Assembly (NCBI GenBank): GCA_007121455.1
Contig: SKKN01000057.1
Span: 1 to 64,000, forward strand
Reading direction: 5' to 3'
DNA from: Gemmatimonadota bacterium
Lineage (GTDB): Bacteria; Gemmatimonadota; Gemmatimonadetes; Longimicrobiales; Gaopeijiaceae
DNA: 64,000 nt
Each line of letters opens with the position of its first letter. Position 1 is the first letter of the stretch. Both the position numbers and the translations under genes were made by a program. Below the pieces are notes generated by a model that saw nothing but the letters and a program-made list of their open reading frames with translations, searched no databases and was not told the DNA's origin. Shown here one piece after another: positions 8,528 through 16,621 of this stretch.

Positions 8528-9628
8528 ATGGGCCGGACCGACGCTCGCGAGGTTCCCACCATCGAGGTGGTGCCACAACTTCGCGAACTCGGAGTCGAGG
8601 AGGGAGGCGTGCTCCTCGTTCACGCATCCTTCCGGGAGGTACGCCCCGTCGAGGGTGGGCCTTTGGGCCTGATTCGCGCACTTCGCCGGGCGCTCGGACC
8701 CGAGGGCACCTTGGTGATGCCGTCGTGGACGGCGGATGGGGACACAGCGTTCAAGCCGTTGTACACACCTGCTGCATCGGACCTGGGCGTGATAGCGGAC
8801 ACCTTCTGGCGCCTCCCCGGGGTCGTCCGCAGTCGGCACCCGTTCGCCTTCGCCGCAGCCGGTCCGTGGGCCGAATGGATCACCGGAGACCCCCTCCCGC
8901 TGCCTCCACACCGTCCGGAGAGCCCGGTTGGGCGGGTCCATGAACTTGATGGTCAGGTGCTCCTCCTCGGGGTCGGCCACGATGCCAACACCACCCTTCA
9001 CCTTGCCGAGCTGATCGCCGGTGTTCCCTACCGGGTGCCAACGCACTGCACGGTCCTCGAGGAGGGGCGTTCCGTTCGAATCGACTATGGGGAGAACGAC
9101 CACTGCTGCGAGAGGTTCAGGATGGTGGATCCCTGGCTGCGGTCGAAGGGCCTTCAAGCGGAAGGACGGGTGGGGCATGCGCACTCCCGGCTTCTCCGCT
9201 CGCGAGACGTGATTTCCGTTTCGGTCGAGCAGCTCTTGCGGGACCCCTTCCTGTTTCTCCACCCCCGTTCCGCCGGGTGCATCGAATGCGACGAGGTGAA
9301 AACGAGCGTCCCGAAGTGGACTCTGGCGTTGAAGGGGCGGCGAACACCCGCGCGACGTTACGGGGCGGAGCGGCTCGGGTCTCACCTTGCCGGTTGCCAC
9401 GGAGTCACTGCCGTTTTTTCCCCGTCCGGGGCGCGCCTCCCCTTTTGCGGCCTTCCTGTCTCCCTACCGACGTTGAGGTTACGCGAACATTTGTCGATCT
9501 GTTCGAACGTCCTCGCACGTTCCCTTCGAGAGGAAAGGAGCGCTCAGGTGAGAAGGATGACGATGATGACGATCAGAAGCACGGTGCCGAGTCCGATTCC
9601 ACCAGCTCGCATGGTTTTCTCCGGGTGA
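8528..9628 (+). CDS. AAC(3)-family N-acetyltransferase with run-on C-terminus
   Basis: The first 260 or so residues match the AAC(3)/YokD antibiotic N-acetyltransferase family, which transfers acetyl from acetyl-CoA. Family landmarks are LLVHASFREV (29-38), GTLVMPSWT (60-68), SRHPFAFAAAGPWA (102-115), SPVGRVHELDGQVLLLGVGH (132-151) and NTTLHLAE (154-161); the family normally ends near the CDEVKTS segment (254-260). Here codon 264 is TGG (9317-9319), one base from TGA, and the frame runs on for about 100 arginine-rich residues with no family likeness. The true product may end near 9320 or carry this tail. Family membership does not prove aminoglycoside resistance; many chromosomal members have unknown substrates. 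Confidence 0.8.
   Translation: MGRTDAREVPTIEVVPQLRELGVEEGGVLLVHASFREVRPVEGGPLGLIRALRRALGPEGTLVMPSWTADGDTAFKPLYTPAASDLGVIADTFWRLPGVVRSRHPFAFAAAGPWAEWITGDPLPLPPHRPESPVGRVHELDGQVLLLGVGHDANTTLHLAELIAGVPYRVPTHCTVLEEGRSVRIDYGENDHCCERFRMVDPWLRSKGLQAEGRVGHAHSRLLRSRDVISVSVEQLLRDPFLFLHPRSAGCIECDEVKTSVPKWTLALKGRRTPARRYGAERLGSHLAGCHGVTAVFSPSGARLPFCGLPVSLPTLRLREHLSICSNVLARSLREERSAQVRRMTMMTIRSTVPSPIPPARMVFSG
9544..9612 (-). CDS. Candidate 22-residue hydrophobic membrane peptide
   Basis: On the minus strand an ATG (9612-9610) is preceded by GGAG at good spacing (GGAGAAAACC before ATG) and opens a 22-codon frame with a TGA at 9544. The peptide has a short MRAGGIGLG head, then an unbroken run of Val, Ile and Leu (TVLLIVIIVILLT), so it would span a membrane once. 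Many bacteria encode such tiny single-helix proteins, but I cannot assign a family. It lies opposite the run-on tail of the acetyltransferase frame, which weakens the case that the tail is conserved coding sequence. Confidence 0.45.
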   Translation of the reverse strand: MRAGGIGLGTVLLIVIIVILLT

Positions 9629-9927
9629 TGGTCGTGGGGAAAGTTGACTTCGTACTACCGGAGCAAGGGTTGTGCCCGGGGAGACCCCGGGGGATGCACG
9701 TCGACCCGAGCCTGAACCCGGATCGATCGGGGGACTCAGGGGGAGCTCCCGCCGGAAACCAGCGGTGGAGCAGCCGTTTTCCTATACAGGATGCGGCTCC
9801 TCGGTTAGATTGCCGAGGTTCGGAGTGGTTGCGGTCTCTGCCCTCCAGCCCCGGCGGACTGCCCCGGAGAGGCGTGGAGATCGAGCTATTGATCTGTCCT
9901 GCCGAAGTCCGTTCAATTGAGGACATG
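9629..9927. other. Intergenic region upstream of miaB
   Basis: About 300 bases with no gene I can support. The frame of miaB is open far upstream (to 9277) but that part lacks any MiaB likeness and has no ribosome site at its start. A CCTCGG...CCGAGG inverted repeat with an 8-nt loop lies near 9800-9820. No convincing promoter stands out. Confidence 0.4.
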
Positions 9928-11364
9928 ATGGAGATGTCGACGAAAAGCCTGCGCGCCTACGTGGAGACGTACGGGTGCCAGATGAACATCAGTGATGGTG
10001 AGCTGATGGAGGGTGTGCTCGAGTCCCACGGGTACCGGATCGTGGACCGGCCCGAGGATGCAGACGTCGTGATCGTGAACACCTGCGCGATTCGAGAGCA
10101 CGCGGAGCAGAGAGTGCTCGGGCGGGTTTCCCAGCTCAATGGGCTCAAACTCGAGCGGCCCGAGTTGGTGATTGGTGTGACCGGGTGCATGGCGCAGAGG
10201 ATGGGCGACGACCTCCTCGAGCGAGCACCGTACATCGACCTGGTGATGGGCCCGGACGGGTACCGGGAACTCCCCTCCCACCTCCAGCGGCTCCGAGCGG
10301 GAGGAGGTCTGCAGGGAGAGGAGGAGGGGGTGCGCCCAGTCGGGAAGGTCCCGCTCCAATCAGGACCTGTCTCAAAAACCGGGAAGCGCAGAATCCAGCT
10401 CTCCGTGCTCGACCTCGACCCCAGAGAGAACTACGAGGGGCTCGAGCAGCGGCGGAGGTCGGGCGTGGCCGCATGGATTCCCATTCAGCGTGGGTGTGAC
10501 CACCGCTGCACCTACTGTATCGTCCCTTACGTTCGTGGGCCGGAGAAGAACCGAAAGCCGGACGAGGTCCTTCGGGAGGTCGAGGAAGTCGTTCGGTCAG
10601 GGATCTCGGAGGTGACGCTCCTCGGGCAGACGGTCAACTCCTATGTGCACGATGACTGGGCCTTTCCTCGGCTGCTTCGTGCGGTTGCCCGCGTCCCGGG
10701 AATTCGGAGGGTTCGGTTCACCTCCCCCCATCCGAACGACGTGACGCCGGAGCTGGTGGAGGTCATGGCGGAGGAGCCGGCCGTATGTGAGCAGCTCCAC
10801 CTTCCGGCGCAGTCGGGCAACGACCGCACGCTGAAGCGCATGGTTCGTCGTTATACCGTCGCCACCTTCCTCGAGAAGGTGGCCATGGTTCGCTCGGCGA
10901 TTCCGGACATCTCGCTTTCCACGGACATCATCGTGGGCTTCCCGGGTGAGACGGATTCGGAATTCCGCGACACGCTGGATCTCATGCGCACGGTACGCTT
11001 CGATGATGCGTTCACCTACAAATACTCTCTCCGGGACGGAACCCCCGCCACGCGGCTCCCCGAGTCGGATTTCGTCGAATTGAACGTCGCGCAGGCTCGG
11101 CTCGAAGAGCTCATCGAGGTAAGTCGGGGAATTCAGGCGGAGATCAACGAATCGGAAATTGGACGGGTCGATGAGGTGCTCGTCGAGCGAGAGGCGCGGG
11201 ACCCCGGCCAGATGCTGGGCCGTACCCGGAGGAACAAGGTCGTCGCATTCCCCGGGTCGCCGGAGATCGTCGGCAGCTACGTCCCGGTCGAGCTCACGGC
11301 AACCACGGGTGCAACCTTTCGCGGCGAGAAGGTGGCGATCCCGGCGACTGTGGGCCGCGTGTGA
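9928..11364 (+). CDS. miaB: MiaB: tRNA-2-methylthio-N6-isopentenyladenosine synthase
   Basis: A radical-SAM enzyme that methylthiolates i6A37 in tRNA. The N-terminal UPF0004 domain holds the three cluster cysteines (ETYGCQMN, VNTCAIRE, VTGCMAQR). The radical-SAM motif CDHRCTYC follows RG, and the later DIIVGFPGETDSEF and FTYKYSLRDGTPA segments are typical of MiaB. A TRAM domain ends the protein. Among three close ATGs (9925, 9928, 9934), 9928 has the best spacing (5 nt) to GAGG at 9919-9922; this gives about 478 residues, the normal size. An internal insert of about 45 residues (rich in Gly, Glu, Arg) separates the UPF0004 and radical-SAM parts. Its TGA overlaps the next gene's GTG. Confidence 0.93.
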   Translation: MEMSTKSLRAYVETYGCQMNISDGELMEGVLESHGYRIVDRPEDADVVIVNTCAIREHAEQRVLGRVSQLNGLKLERPELVIGVTGCMAQRMGDDLLERAPYIDLVMGPDGYRELPSHLQRLRAGGGLQGEEEGVRPVGKVPLQSGPVSKTGKRRIQLSVLDLDPRENYEGLEQRRRSGVAAWIPIQRGCDHRCTYCIVPYVRGPEKNRKPDEVLREVEEVVRSGISEVTLLGQTVNSYVHDDWAFPRLLRAVARVPGIRRVRFTSPHPNDVTPELVEVMAEEPAVCEQLHLPAQSGNDRTLKRMVRRYTVATFLEKVAMVRSAIPDISLSTDIIVGFPGETDSEFRDTLDLMRTVRFDDAFTYKYSLRDGTPATRLPESDFVELNVAQARLEELIEVSRGIQAEINESEIGRVDEVLVEREARDPGQMLGRTRRNKVVAFPGSPEIVGSYVPVELTATTGATFRGEKVAIPATVGRV

Positions 11365-11669
11365 GTCGTTTCGCCGGGGCGGTGGGCGTGATTTCCGTCC
11401 TCCTCCTGGTCCTCGTTTTCGCCCGCCTGAATGGTGGTGAACACGTTACGATCGATCTGGGCATCACTGTCTTCTACCGCGTGCCCCTCACCTACGTCGC
11501 CTTCGCCGGCCTCTTCGTCGGCATGCTCGTGATGTTCGTGGCCGGAATCCATTCGGATTTACGGGTGCGGCGCTTCCTGCGCCATCGCTTGGAGGAGGAA
11601 GGTCGCGAGGAGCAGAAGCGGATCGATCGGGATCAGCGAGATCTCTTCCAGCCGGAGCCGGACGCTTGA
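11361..11669 (+). CDS. LapA-domain (DUF1049) membrane protein
   Basis: A 102-residue protein with two membrane helices (about 5-22 and 42-62) and a basic-acidic cytoplasmic coiled tail (residues 68-95, RVRRFLRHRLEEEGREEQKR). The spacing and the VTIDLGITVFYRVPLTYVAF segment between the helices match the LapA/YciS family, whose E. coli members act with LapB to tune lipopolysaccharide synthesis. That role is inferred from family only. It starts at GTG 11361, sharing GTGA with the miaB stop, so the two form one transcription unit. Confidence 0.75.
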   Translation: MSRFAGAVGVISVLLLVLVFARLNGGEHVTIDLGITVFYRVPLTYVAFAGLFVGMLVMFVAGIHSDLRVRRFLRHRLEEEGREEQKRIDRDQRDLFQPEPDA

Positions 11670-11768
11670 TTCGAAGGTGCGGGCTTGTCGTTAAGCGGAA
11701 CTTCGCGGTCGAATCCTGGAGGTGGATGATCTGATAGAGAACCGTCCCCCCTGGAGGGATGTGCCGGG

Positions 11769-14747
11769 GTGACTCCTCGCCTCCCTCCCGTTGCTTGGCT
11801 CGCCATTGCCTTCCTCACCGGTTCGAGCCTTCCCCACACGGGCGTTGCTCTCCCCTTCGCCTTCACCCTTGCCGCGCTCTCTCTCGTTCTCCTCCGCCTA
11901 TTCCATCGCCCAGCGCTCGGTCCCGCCCTTCTGGTCGCCGGAGCGGCAGGGGCGCTCCTCACGGGACTCTGGCTCGATGGTCGAGCCCGCGACTGTCGGA
12001 ATCATCTGCCGCATGACGCCGACGTGGAGGTCAGGGGGATTCTCCTCGCGCGTGATCACGGCTCGCAGGGGGCGCTCCCGGTGCAGGTGCTCAGCGGGAT
12101 GCCGGGTGGATGCGAAGGTATGGTTCGGATGTTTCCGCCGCAGAGCAGGCCGAACCTTCGAGCGGGGGATGTGGTGGTCATCGACGGGACGTGGCGGACG
12201 AGTCGGTATGGGAGCCCGAGTCGACCCGAGTTCGCAGGCTATCTGGCCGCCCGTGGCCTCGAGGTCGTGTCCGCGGCCGGTGGGGAGGTTCCTGCCATCG
12301 TTCGGCTGCGTGGGACCGTCCAGGACCGGGTCGCGGACCTCTTCCCCGGTCGAGCGGGGATGGTGGACGCGCTGGTGCTCGCACGCCGCGAGGGGTTGGA
12401 TCCGGAGTTGCGAGAGGCGTTCGCGCAGTCCGGTACCGCCCATCTGCTCGCGATCTCCGGCTTCCACGTGGGAGTGGTCGCTGCTCTCGTCCTGGGGTTG
12501 CTTCGGGCTCTCGGCCGGGAGAGAAAACGGGCCGTTCTCATGGCCGCGATGATCACGGCACTCTACGTGGCCGGAATCGGCATGCCACACGCAGCGACCC
12601 GGGCGGGAGCCATCCTTCTCTTCCTCGCCTTCGCTCGGCTGCGGGGACGACCCGTTCACTCTCCGGGAGCCCTGGCAACGGCTCTGATCTGTGTCCTTCT
12701 CCTCGACCCGGGAGCCGTGACCTCTGCCGGGTTTCAACTCTCGTTTGCCGGCGCGGCTGGGCTCGTCTTCCTTCAACGCCCCCTCCTGGCCGGCTTGAGG
12801 GCATGGGGCAGGGGTCGGCTTCCCCGTATTGTGTCGGATGGCGTGGCCTCCGGAACCGCGGCTACGCTCCCCACGCTCCCGCTGGTCGCATGGCACTTCG
12901 ATCGAATCCCGATCGTCGGCATTCCGGTGACCATGCTCGTCACGCCGCTCATTTCCGTGGCCATCCCGGGAATCTTCGTTTCGCTCCTCGTCTCGATTCC
13001 TCTCCCACCGGCAGGGAGGTTCTTCGCGGGAGGGGTCGAGGTCATTCTCGGAAGCGCGGAGAGGATGGTGAGGCGCGTCGCGGAGGTTCCCTGGACAGCT
13101 CCCTGGGTTCCACGTTGGTGGATTCCGGGAGCGGCTCTCGGTGCGCTCGCTCCCGCCGTGGCTTTCGAGTGGTTCCCGGAGGTCCACCGTGGACTGCGCC
13201 GGGCGGTGCGCCTCGGCGTATGCGCCACGGGCGGGATACTGGTCCTCCTCCTCTGGCCCCTCGTCAGCCAGGGGGATCGGGGCACCGTGGAGATCCACTT
13301 CCTGGATGTGGGGCAGGGTGACGCCACCGCTATTCGCACTCCCAGTGGACGGTGGATCGCTGTCGACGTCGGACCCGTGACGCCGAACTTCGACGCCGGA
13401 CAGCGGCGAGTGGTTCCTTTTCTCCTGCGGCGCGGGATTCGCGAGCTCGATGCGGTCGTGCTCACGCATCCGCACCTCGATCATTTCGGCGGAAGCGGCG
13501 CGGTCCTGGAGTCCTTGCAGGTCCGCGGATTTCTGGACCCGGCCTGGCCGACGGCGAGCAGGCCGTATCTGGATGTGGTCGAATCGGCTCGGGCCCGGGG
13601 AGCATCCTGGTGGCCAGCCTCGGACGGGATCGAGTTCGAGCTCGATGGAGTGTCCTTCGAGGTGCTCCACCCGCGCGCTGAGGACCTGAGGCCCGGCGCC
13701 ACGGATGACCCGAACGACGTTTCTGTCGTCTTGGCGGTCCGCTACGGATCCTTCACGACCCTCATCATGGGCGATGCGCCGACGGACGTCGAAGACCGGA
13801 TCGCCCCCGGTCTCGGATCGGTCCAGGTACTGAGGACGGGGCATCACGGGAGCCGGACATCTACCGGTTCCCCGTTGTTGTCGGAGGCCCGGCCCAACCT
13901 GGCCATCCTTTCCCTTGGAGCGGGAAACCGCTTCGGGCACCCCCATCCCGAGGTGGTGAATCGTCTCCACGACCATCGTATCGAAGTGCTCAGAACGGAC
14001 GTCCATGGTACGGTCACGATCCGGGCGCGCAGGGACGGGACGTACAATGTCGAAACGGAGCACGCGCCGGCACCGGCGGAACCCTTCCGGAATCCGGGGT
14101 CCTCCTTCTATTATCTTCGAAATGGGGGATCCGAATTCAAGTCCGTGATCCGGACGACCGGGGGGTATGAGGATGAAGGACGACACACACGTCGTTACGA
14201 TCGATCGTCACATCATCGACCAGGAACGTCTTCAGCCGGAGGCCACCGGTGCCTTCTCCAGCATCCTCACCGACATTGCTTTGGCGGGAAAGATCATCTC
14301 CCACAAGGTGAATATGGCAGGGCTGATGGACGTCCTCGGGAGGACGGGAGACACGAACGTTCAGGGCGAAAGGGTAGAGAAGCTCGACGTGTTTGCCCAG
14401 GAGGTCATCTACCGGGCGATGGACCACACCGGTCACCTTTGCTGCATGGTGTCGGAAGAGCATCCGGAGCCGATCCCGATTCCGGAGAAGTTTCCCGCGG
14501 GACCGTACGTGCTCGTCTTCGACCCGTTGGACGGTTCCTCGAATATCGACGTCAACGTCTCGATCGGCACGATCTTCGCCATCTATCGGAAGGTGTCGAA
14601 CGAAGAGCGGGGCACCGAAGCCGATTGCCTGCAGGCCGGACGAAAGCAACTCGGGGCGGGATATGTCGTCTATGGATCGTCCACGATGCTCGTCTACACG
14701 ACGGGCTCAGGGGTCCACGGGTTCACCCTGGACCCATCGATCGGTGA
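11769..14747 (+). CDS. comEC: ComEC/Rec2-family DNA uptake channel, frame runs on into fbp
   Basis: An inner-membrane protein of the kind that carries single-stranded DNA into the cell in transformation. Membrane helices and an extracellular OB-like DUF4131 domain fill residues 1-190. The competence domain follows (ISGFHVGVVAALVLGLL near 230, more helices to about 510). A metallo-beta-lactamase-like domain ends it (LDVGQGDATAI, LTHPHLDHFGG, GHHGSRTST). The family likeness stops near residue 765 (about 14060), but no in-frame stop occurs until 14747, so the last 225 residues overlap fbp in another frame and look like noise. Start GTG 11769 lies 11 nt after GGAGG. The stop-less 3' end may mark a frameshift. 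Confidence 0.85.
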   Translation: MTPRLPPVAWLAIAFLTGSSLPHTGVALPFAFTLAALSLVLLRLFHRPALGPALLVAGAAGALLTGLWLDGRARDCRNHLPHDADVEVRGILLARDHGSQGALPVQVLSGMPGGCEGMVRMFPPQSRPNLRAGDVVVIDGTWRTSRYGSPSRPEFAGYLAARGLEVVSAAGGEVPAIVRLRGTVQDRVADLFPGRAGMVDALVLARREGLDPELREAFAQSGTAHLLAISGFHVGVVAALVLGLLRALGRERKRAVLMAAMITALYVAGIGMPHAATRAGAILLFLAFARLRGRPVHSPGALATALICVLLLDPGAVTSAGFQLSFAGAAGLVFLQRPLLAGLRAWGRGRLPRIVSDGVASGTAATLPTLPLVAWHFDRIPIVGIPVTMLVTPLISVAIPGIFVSLLVSIPLPPAGRFFAGGVEVILGSAERMVRRVAEVPWTAPWVPRWWIPGAALGALAPAVAFEWFPEVHRGLRRAVRLGVCATGGILVLLLWPLVSQGDRGTVEIHFLDVGQGDATAIRTPSGRWIAVDVGPVTPNFDAGQRRVVPFLLRRGIRELDAVVLTHPHLDHFGGSGAVLESLQVRGFLDPAWPTASRPYLDVVESARARGASWWPASDGIEFELDGVSFEVLHPRAEDLRPGATDDPNDVSVVLAVRYGSFTTLIMGDAPTDVEDRIAPGLGSVQVLRTGHHGSRTSTGSPLLSEARPNLAILSLGAGNRFGHPHPEVVNRLHDHRIEVLRTDVHGTVTIRARRDGTYNVETEHAPAPAEPFRNPGSSFYYLRNGGSEFKSVIRTTGGYEDEGRHTRRYDRSSHHRPGTSSAGGHRCLLQHPHRHCFGGKDHLPQGEYGRADGRPREDGRHERSGRKGREARRVCPGGHLPGDGPHRSPLLHGVGRASGADPDSGEVSRGTVRARLRPVGRFLEYRRQRLDRHDLRHLSEGVERRAGHRSRLPAGRTKATRGGICRLWIVHDARLHDGLRGPRVHPGPIDR

Positions 14748-15186
14748 GTTCATCCTGAGCCACCCGAACATCAGGATCCCGGACCCCCCGGCTCGATACT
14801 ACTCGGTGAACGAGGCGTACTACTCCCGCTGGAGTCCCGGCCAGAAGCGGTTCGTCGATCGCCTGCGAGGCACCAATGGCGCCTCCGGTCCCGGATTCAG
14901 CTCGCGGTACATCGGCTCGCTCGTCTCCGATTTCCACAGGACCTTGTTGAAGGGAGGGATCTTCATGTATCCCTCTGACGAGCGGAACCCGTCGGGGAAG
15001 CTCCGACTTCTCTATGAGGCTTCTCCTCTCGCGTGGATCGCCGAGGAGGCGGGAGGCCGCGCTTCAGACGGTCGGCGTGACATCCTCGACCTCGTACCGG
15101 AGGAGCTGCACCAGCGTACGCCCTTCTACATAGGCTCTACGGAACTCGTATCCCTCGCCGAGGAATACCTGAGCGAAGACGGCTGA
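14167..15186 (+). CDS. fbp: Class I fructose-1,6-bisphosphatase
   Basis: Hydrolyses fructose-1,6-bisphosphate to fructose-6-phosphate in gluconeogenesis. The 339 residues are the normal length. The metal site is seen in VSEEHPE and in FDPLDGSSNID (about residues 118-128), and the substrate-binding region in SRYIGSLVSDFHRTLLKGGIFMYP (around 255-280, shown here as SRYIGSLVSDFHR plus GGIFMYP). The C-terminal LLYEASPLAWIAEEAGG is also class I. The ATG at 14167 sits in an ATGA context; ATG 14173 is an alternative two codons later. It overlaps the run-on comEC frame but is clearly the real gene there. Confidence 0.93.
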   Translation: MRMKDDTHVVTIDRHIIDQERLQPEATGAFSSILTDIALAGKIISHKVNMAGLMDVLGRTGDTNVQGERVEKLDVFAQEVIYRAMDHTGHLCCMVSEEHPEPIPIPEKFPAGPYVLVFDPLDGSSNIDVNVSIGTIFAIYRKVSNEERGTEADCLQAGRKQLGAGYVVYGSSTMLVYTTGSGVHGFTLDPSIGEFILSHPNIRIPDPPARYYSVNEAYYSRWSPGQKRFVDRLRGTNGASGPGFSSRYIGSLVSDFHRTLLKGGIFMYPSDERNPSGKLRLLYEASPLAWIAEEAGGRASDGRRDILDLVPEELHQRTPFYIGSTELVSLAEEYLSEDG

Positions 15187-15222
15187 GGCCCGAAGCGCTC
15201 CCTCAGGAATCCTGGGACCCCT

Positions 15223-16599
15223 ATGCGAATTCGCATTTCGAAGATTTTCTCGGTCTGCGCGGCCTTGACGATCGTGCTCACAGGATGCGGCGATGATGCG
15301 ACAGGAACATCCGGCACGGGGTCGGTGGAAGGAAGCGTTCTGATCGACGGAATCCCGATGCCCGGGATGACCGTCCAACTCGCAGGCCTGACACAACAGT
15401 CCATCGTTACGGACGAGGAAGGGAGGTACGTCTTCGGGGAGGTGCCGGCGGGAGCGTACGTGCTCACCGTTCTCGACACACCTGCCGACGCATCCTTTCC
15501 GTCGACCGCGAAAGCCGCAGTCGTAGCAGACGGGCGGACCGAACGGGTGGATTTCGTAGGAAGCTACATCCGAACCTCATCGATTGCTGGCCTGGTGACC
15601 GTTCGAGGACAGGGGACCGCCGGGGTCCGGGCCGTCCTCTCCGGAGTGGAGAGCGACACCATGCGGACGAATGCGGAAGGACAGTTCGCTTTCAACGGAC
15701 TCCGCGCGGGAAGCTACCGGGTCGAGATATCGGATCTTCCGGAAGGAGTCACCTTCACCTCGGTGGCGACCGACGTCGAACTGGGCACCGGAGACAGCCA
15801 TCTCACCACCTTCCAGGGAGAGCGTGACCTCACGGCGTCGGTGCTCATCCAATCGATCCGGGCGATCCGCGAGGATGGAACCACCGCTCCTGCGGATCCC
15901 AAGAACCTCTTCGGAATGATCGAGGTCACGGTCGTCGTGGATCGCGGGGAGGACACGGCAGAGCGGGTGGAGATCCTTTTGGGGGAGGAAATCGTGGCGA
16001 CCCAGAGCTTCAACCTGGAGCCGACACCTTCTGATGCGGAGGCCGTGGAGCCCGCCTCGGCGAGCCCGGCAGAGATCTCCTTCACCGTAAACACCGCGAG
16101 CTTCGATCTGGGGACGGGGAGTCCGGATTTCATGAATGGCGAACGTCTCCTCAGCGCTCGACTTGCTACCCTGGAGGGAGGCTCCTCGGCCTGGGTCTCC
16201 AGCGTTCCGGTGGGACTCTGGAACTCCGACACCTTCCATGGTTCGATGACTGCTACTCAGGGACCATTCACCGGAGAAGACGGGGAGGACTGGGTAGGAG
16301 GTTCGGTGACCGTGAGCCTGGTCCCCGTGATCTATCACGAGGGGAGGGAAGTGGAGGGCGTGTCCGTCGAGTTGCGACGCGTGGGCGGCGGCAGCTTGGC
16401 CGAAAAAGACGCGAGCGAGGATACCCCGTTCTCGGTCGTGTTCTCGGACGCTCCCGGCGGGGCTCTCTACGGGTACAAGACCCCGGTGGGGAGCGTGGAT
16501 CAGCTCCGCGTCCGAAGGGCCACGCTCACGGATGGAAGCACGATGTCCGGCTTACCGGTCGTCCTGGTCGAGGAGGTTCGGATCGACAACGACGGGTAG
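15223..16599 (+). CDS. Lipoprotein with carboxypeptidase-regulatory-like beta domains
   Basis: A 458-residue exported lipoprotein. The signal sequence ends with the lipobox LTGC (Cys at about residue 22). Two tandem Ig-like repeats of the carboxypeptidase-regulatory/SdrD-B type follow: GSVEGSVLIDGIPMPGMTV...TDEEGRYVFGEVPAGAYVL at about 34-85, and a diverged copy with TNAEGQFAFNGLRAGSYRV near 148-168. The rest (about 190-458) is beta-rich with no family I recognise. Such domains usually sit at the cell surface and mediate binding; the ligand is unknown. The gene converges with add, leaving 22 nt between them. Confidence 0.75.
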   Translation: MRIRISKIFSVCAALTIVLTGCGDDATGTSGTGSVEGSVLIDGIPMPGMTVQLAGLTQQSIVTDEEGRYVFGEVPAGAYVLTVLDTPADASFPSTAKAAVVADGRTERVDFVGSYIRTSSIAGLVTVRGQGTAGVRAVLSGVESDTMRTNAEGQFAFNGLRAGSYRVEISDLPEGVTFTSVATDVELGTGDSHLTTFQGERDLTASVLIQSIRAIREDGTTAPADPKNLFGMIEVTVVVDRGEDTAERVEILLGEEIVATQSFNLEPTPSDAEAVEPASASPAEISFTVNTASFDLGTGSPDFMNGERLLSARLATLEGGSSAWVSSVPVGLWNSDTFHGSMTATQGPFTGEDGEDWVGGSVTVSLVPVIYHEGREVEGVSVELRRVGGGSLAEKDASEDTPFSVVFSDAPGGALYGYKTPVGSVDQLRVRRATLTDGSTMSGLPVVLVEEVRIDNDG

Positions 16600-16621
16600 G
16601 AGCGGGTCCATCGCCTCGCCG

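Noticed and set aside
9277-9927. Upstream extension of the miaB frame
   Set aside because: No MiaB-like sequence before 9928 and it overlaps the acetyltransferase in another frame.
11898-14186. A 762-codon open frame antisense to comEC
   Set aside because: Shadow of the comEC coding sequence; no family pattern and an Arg/Pro/Asp-rich composition.
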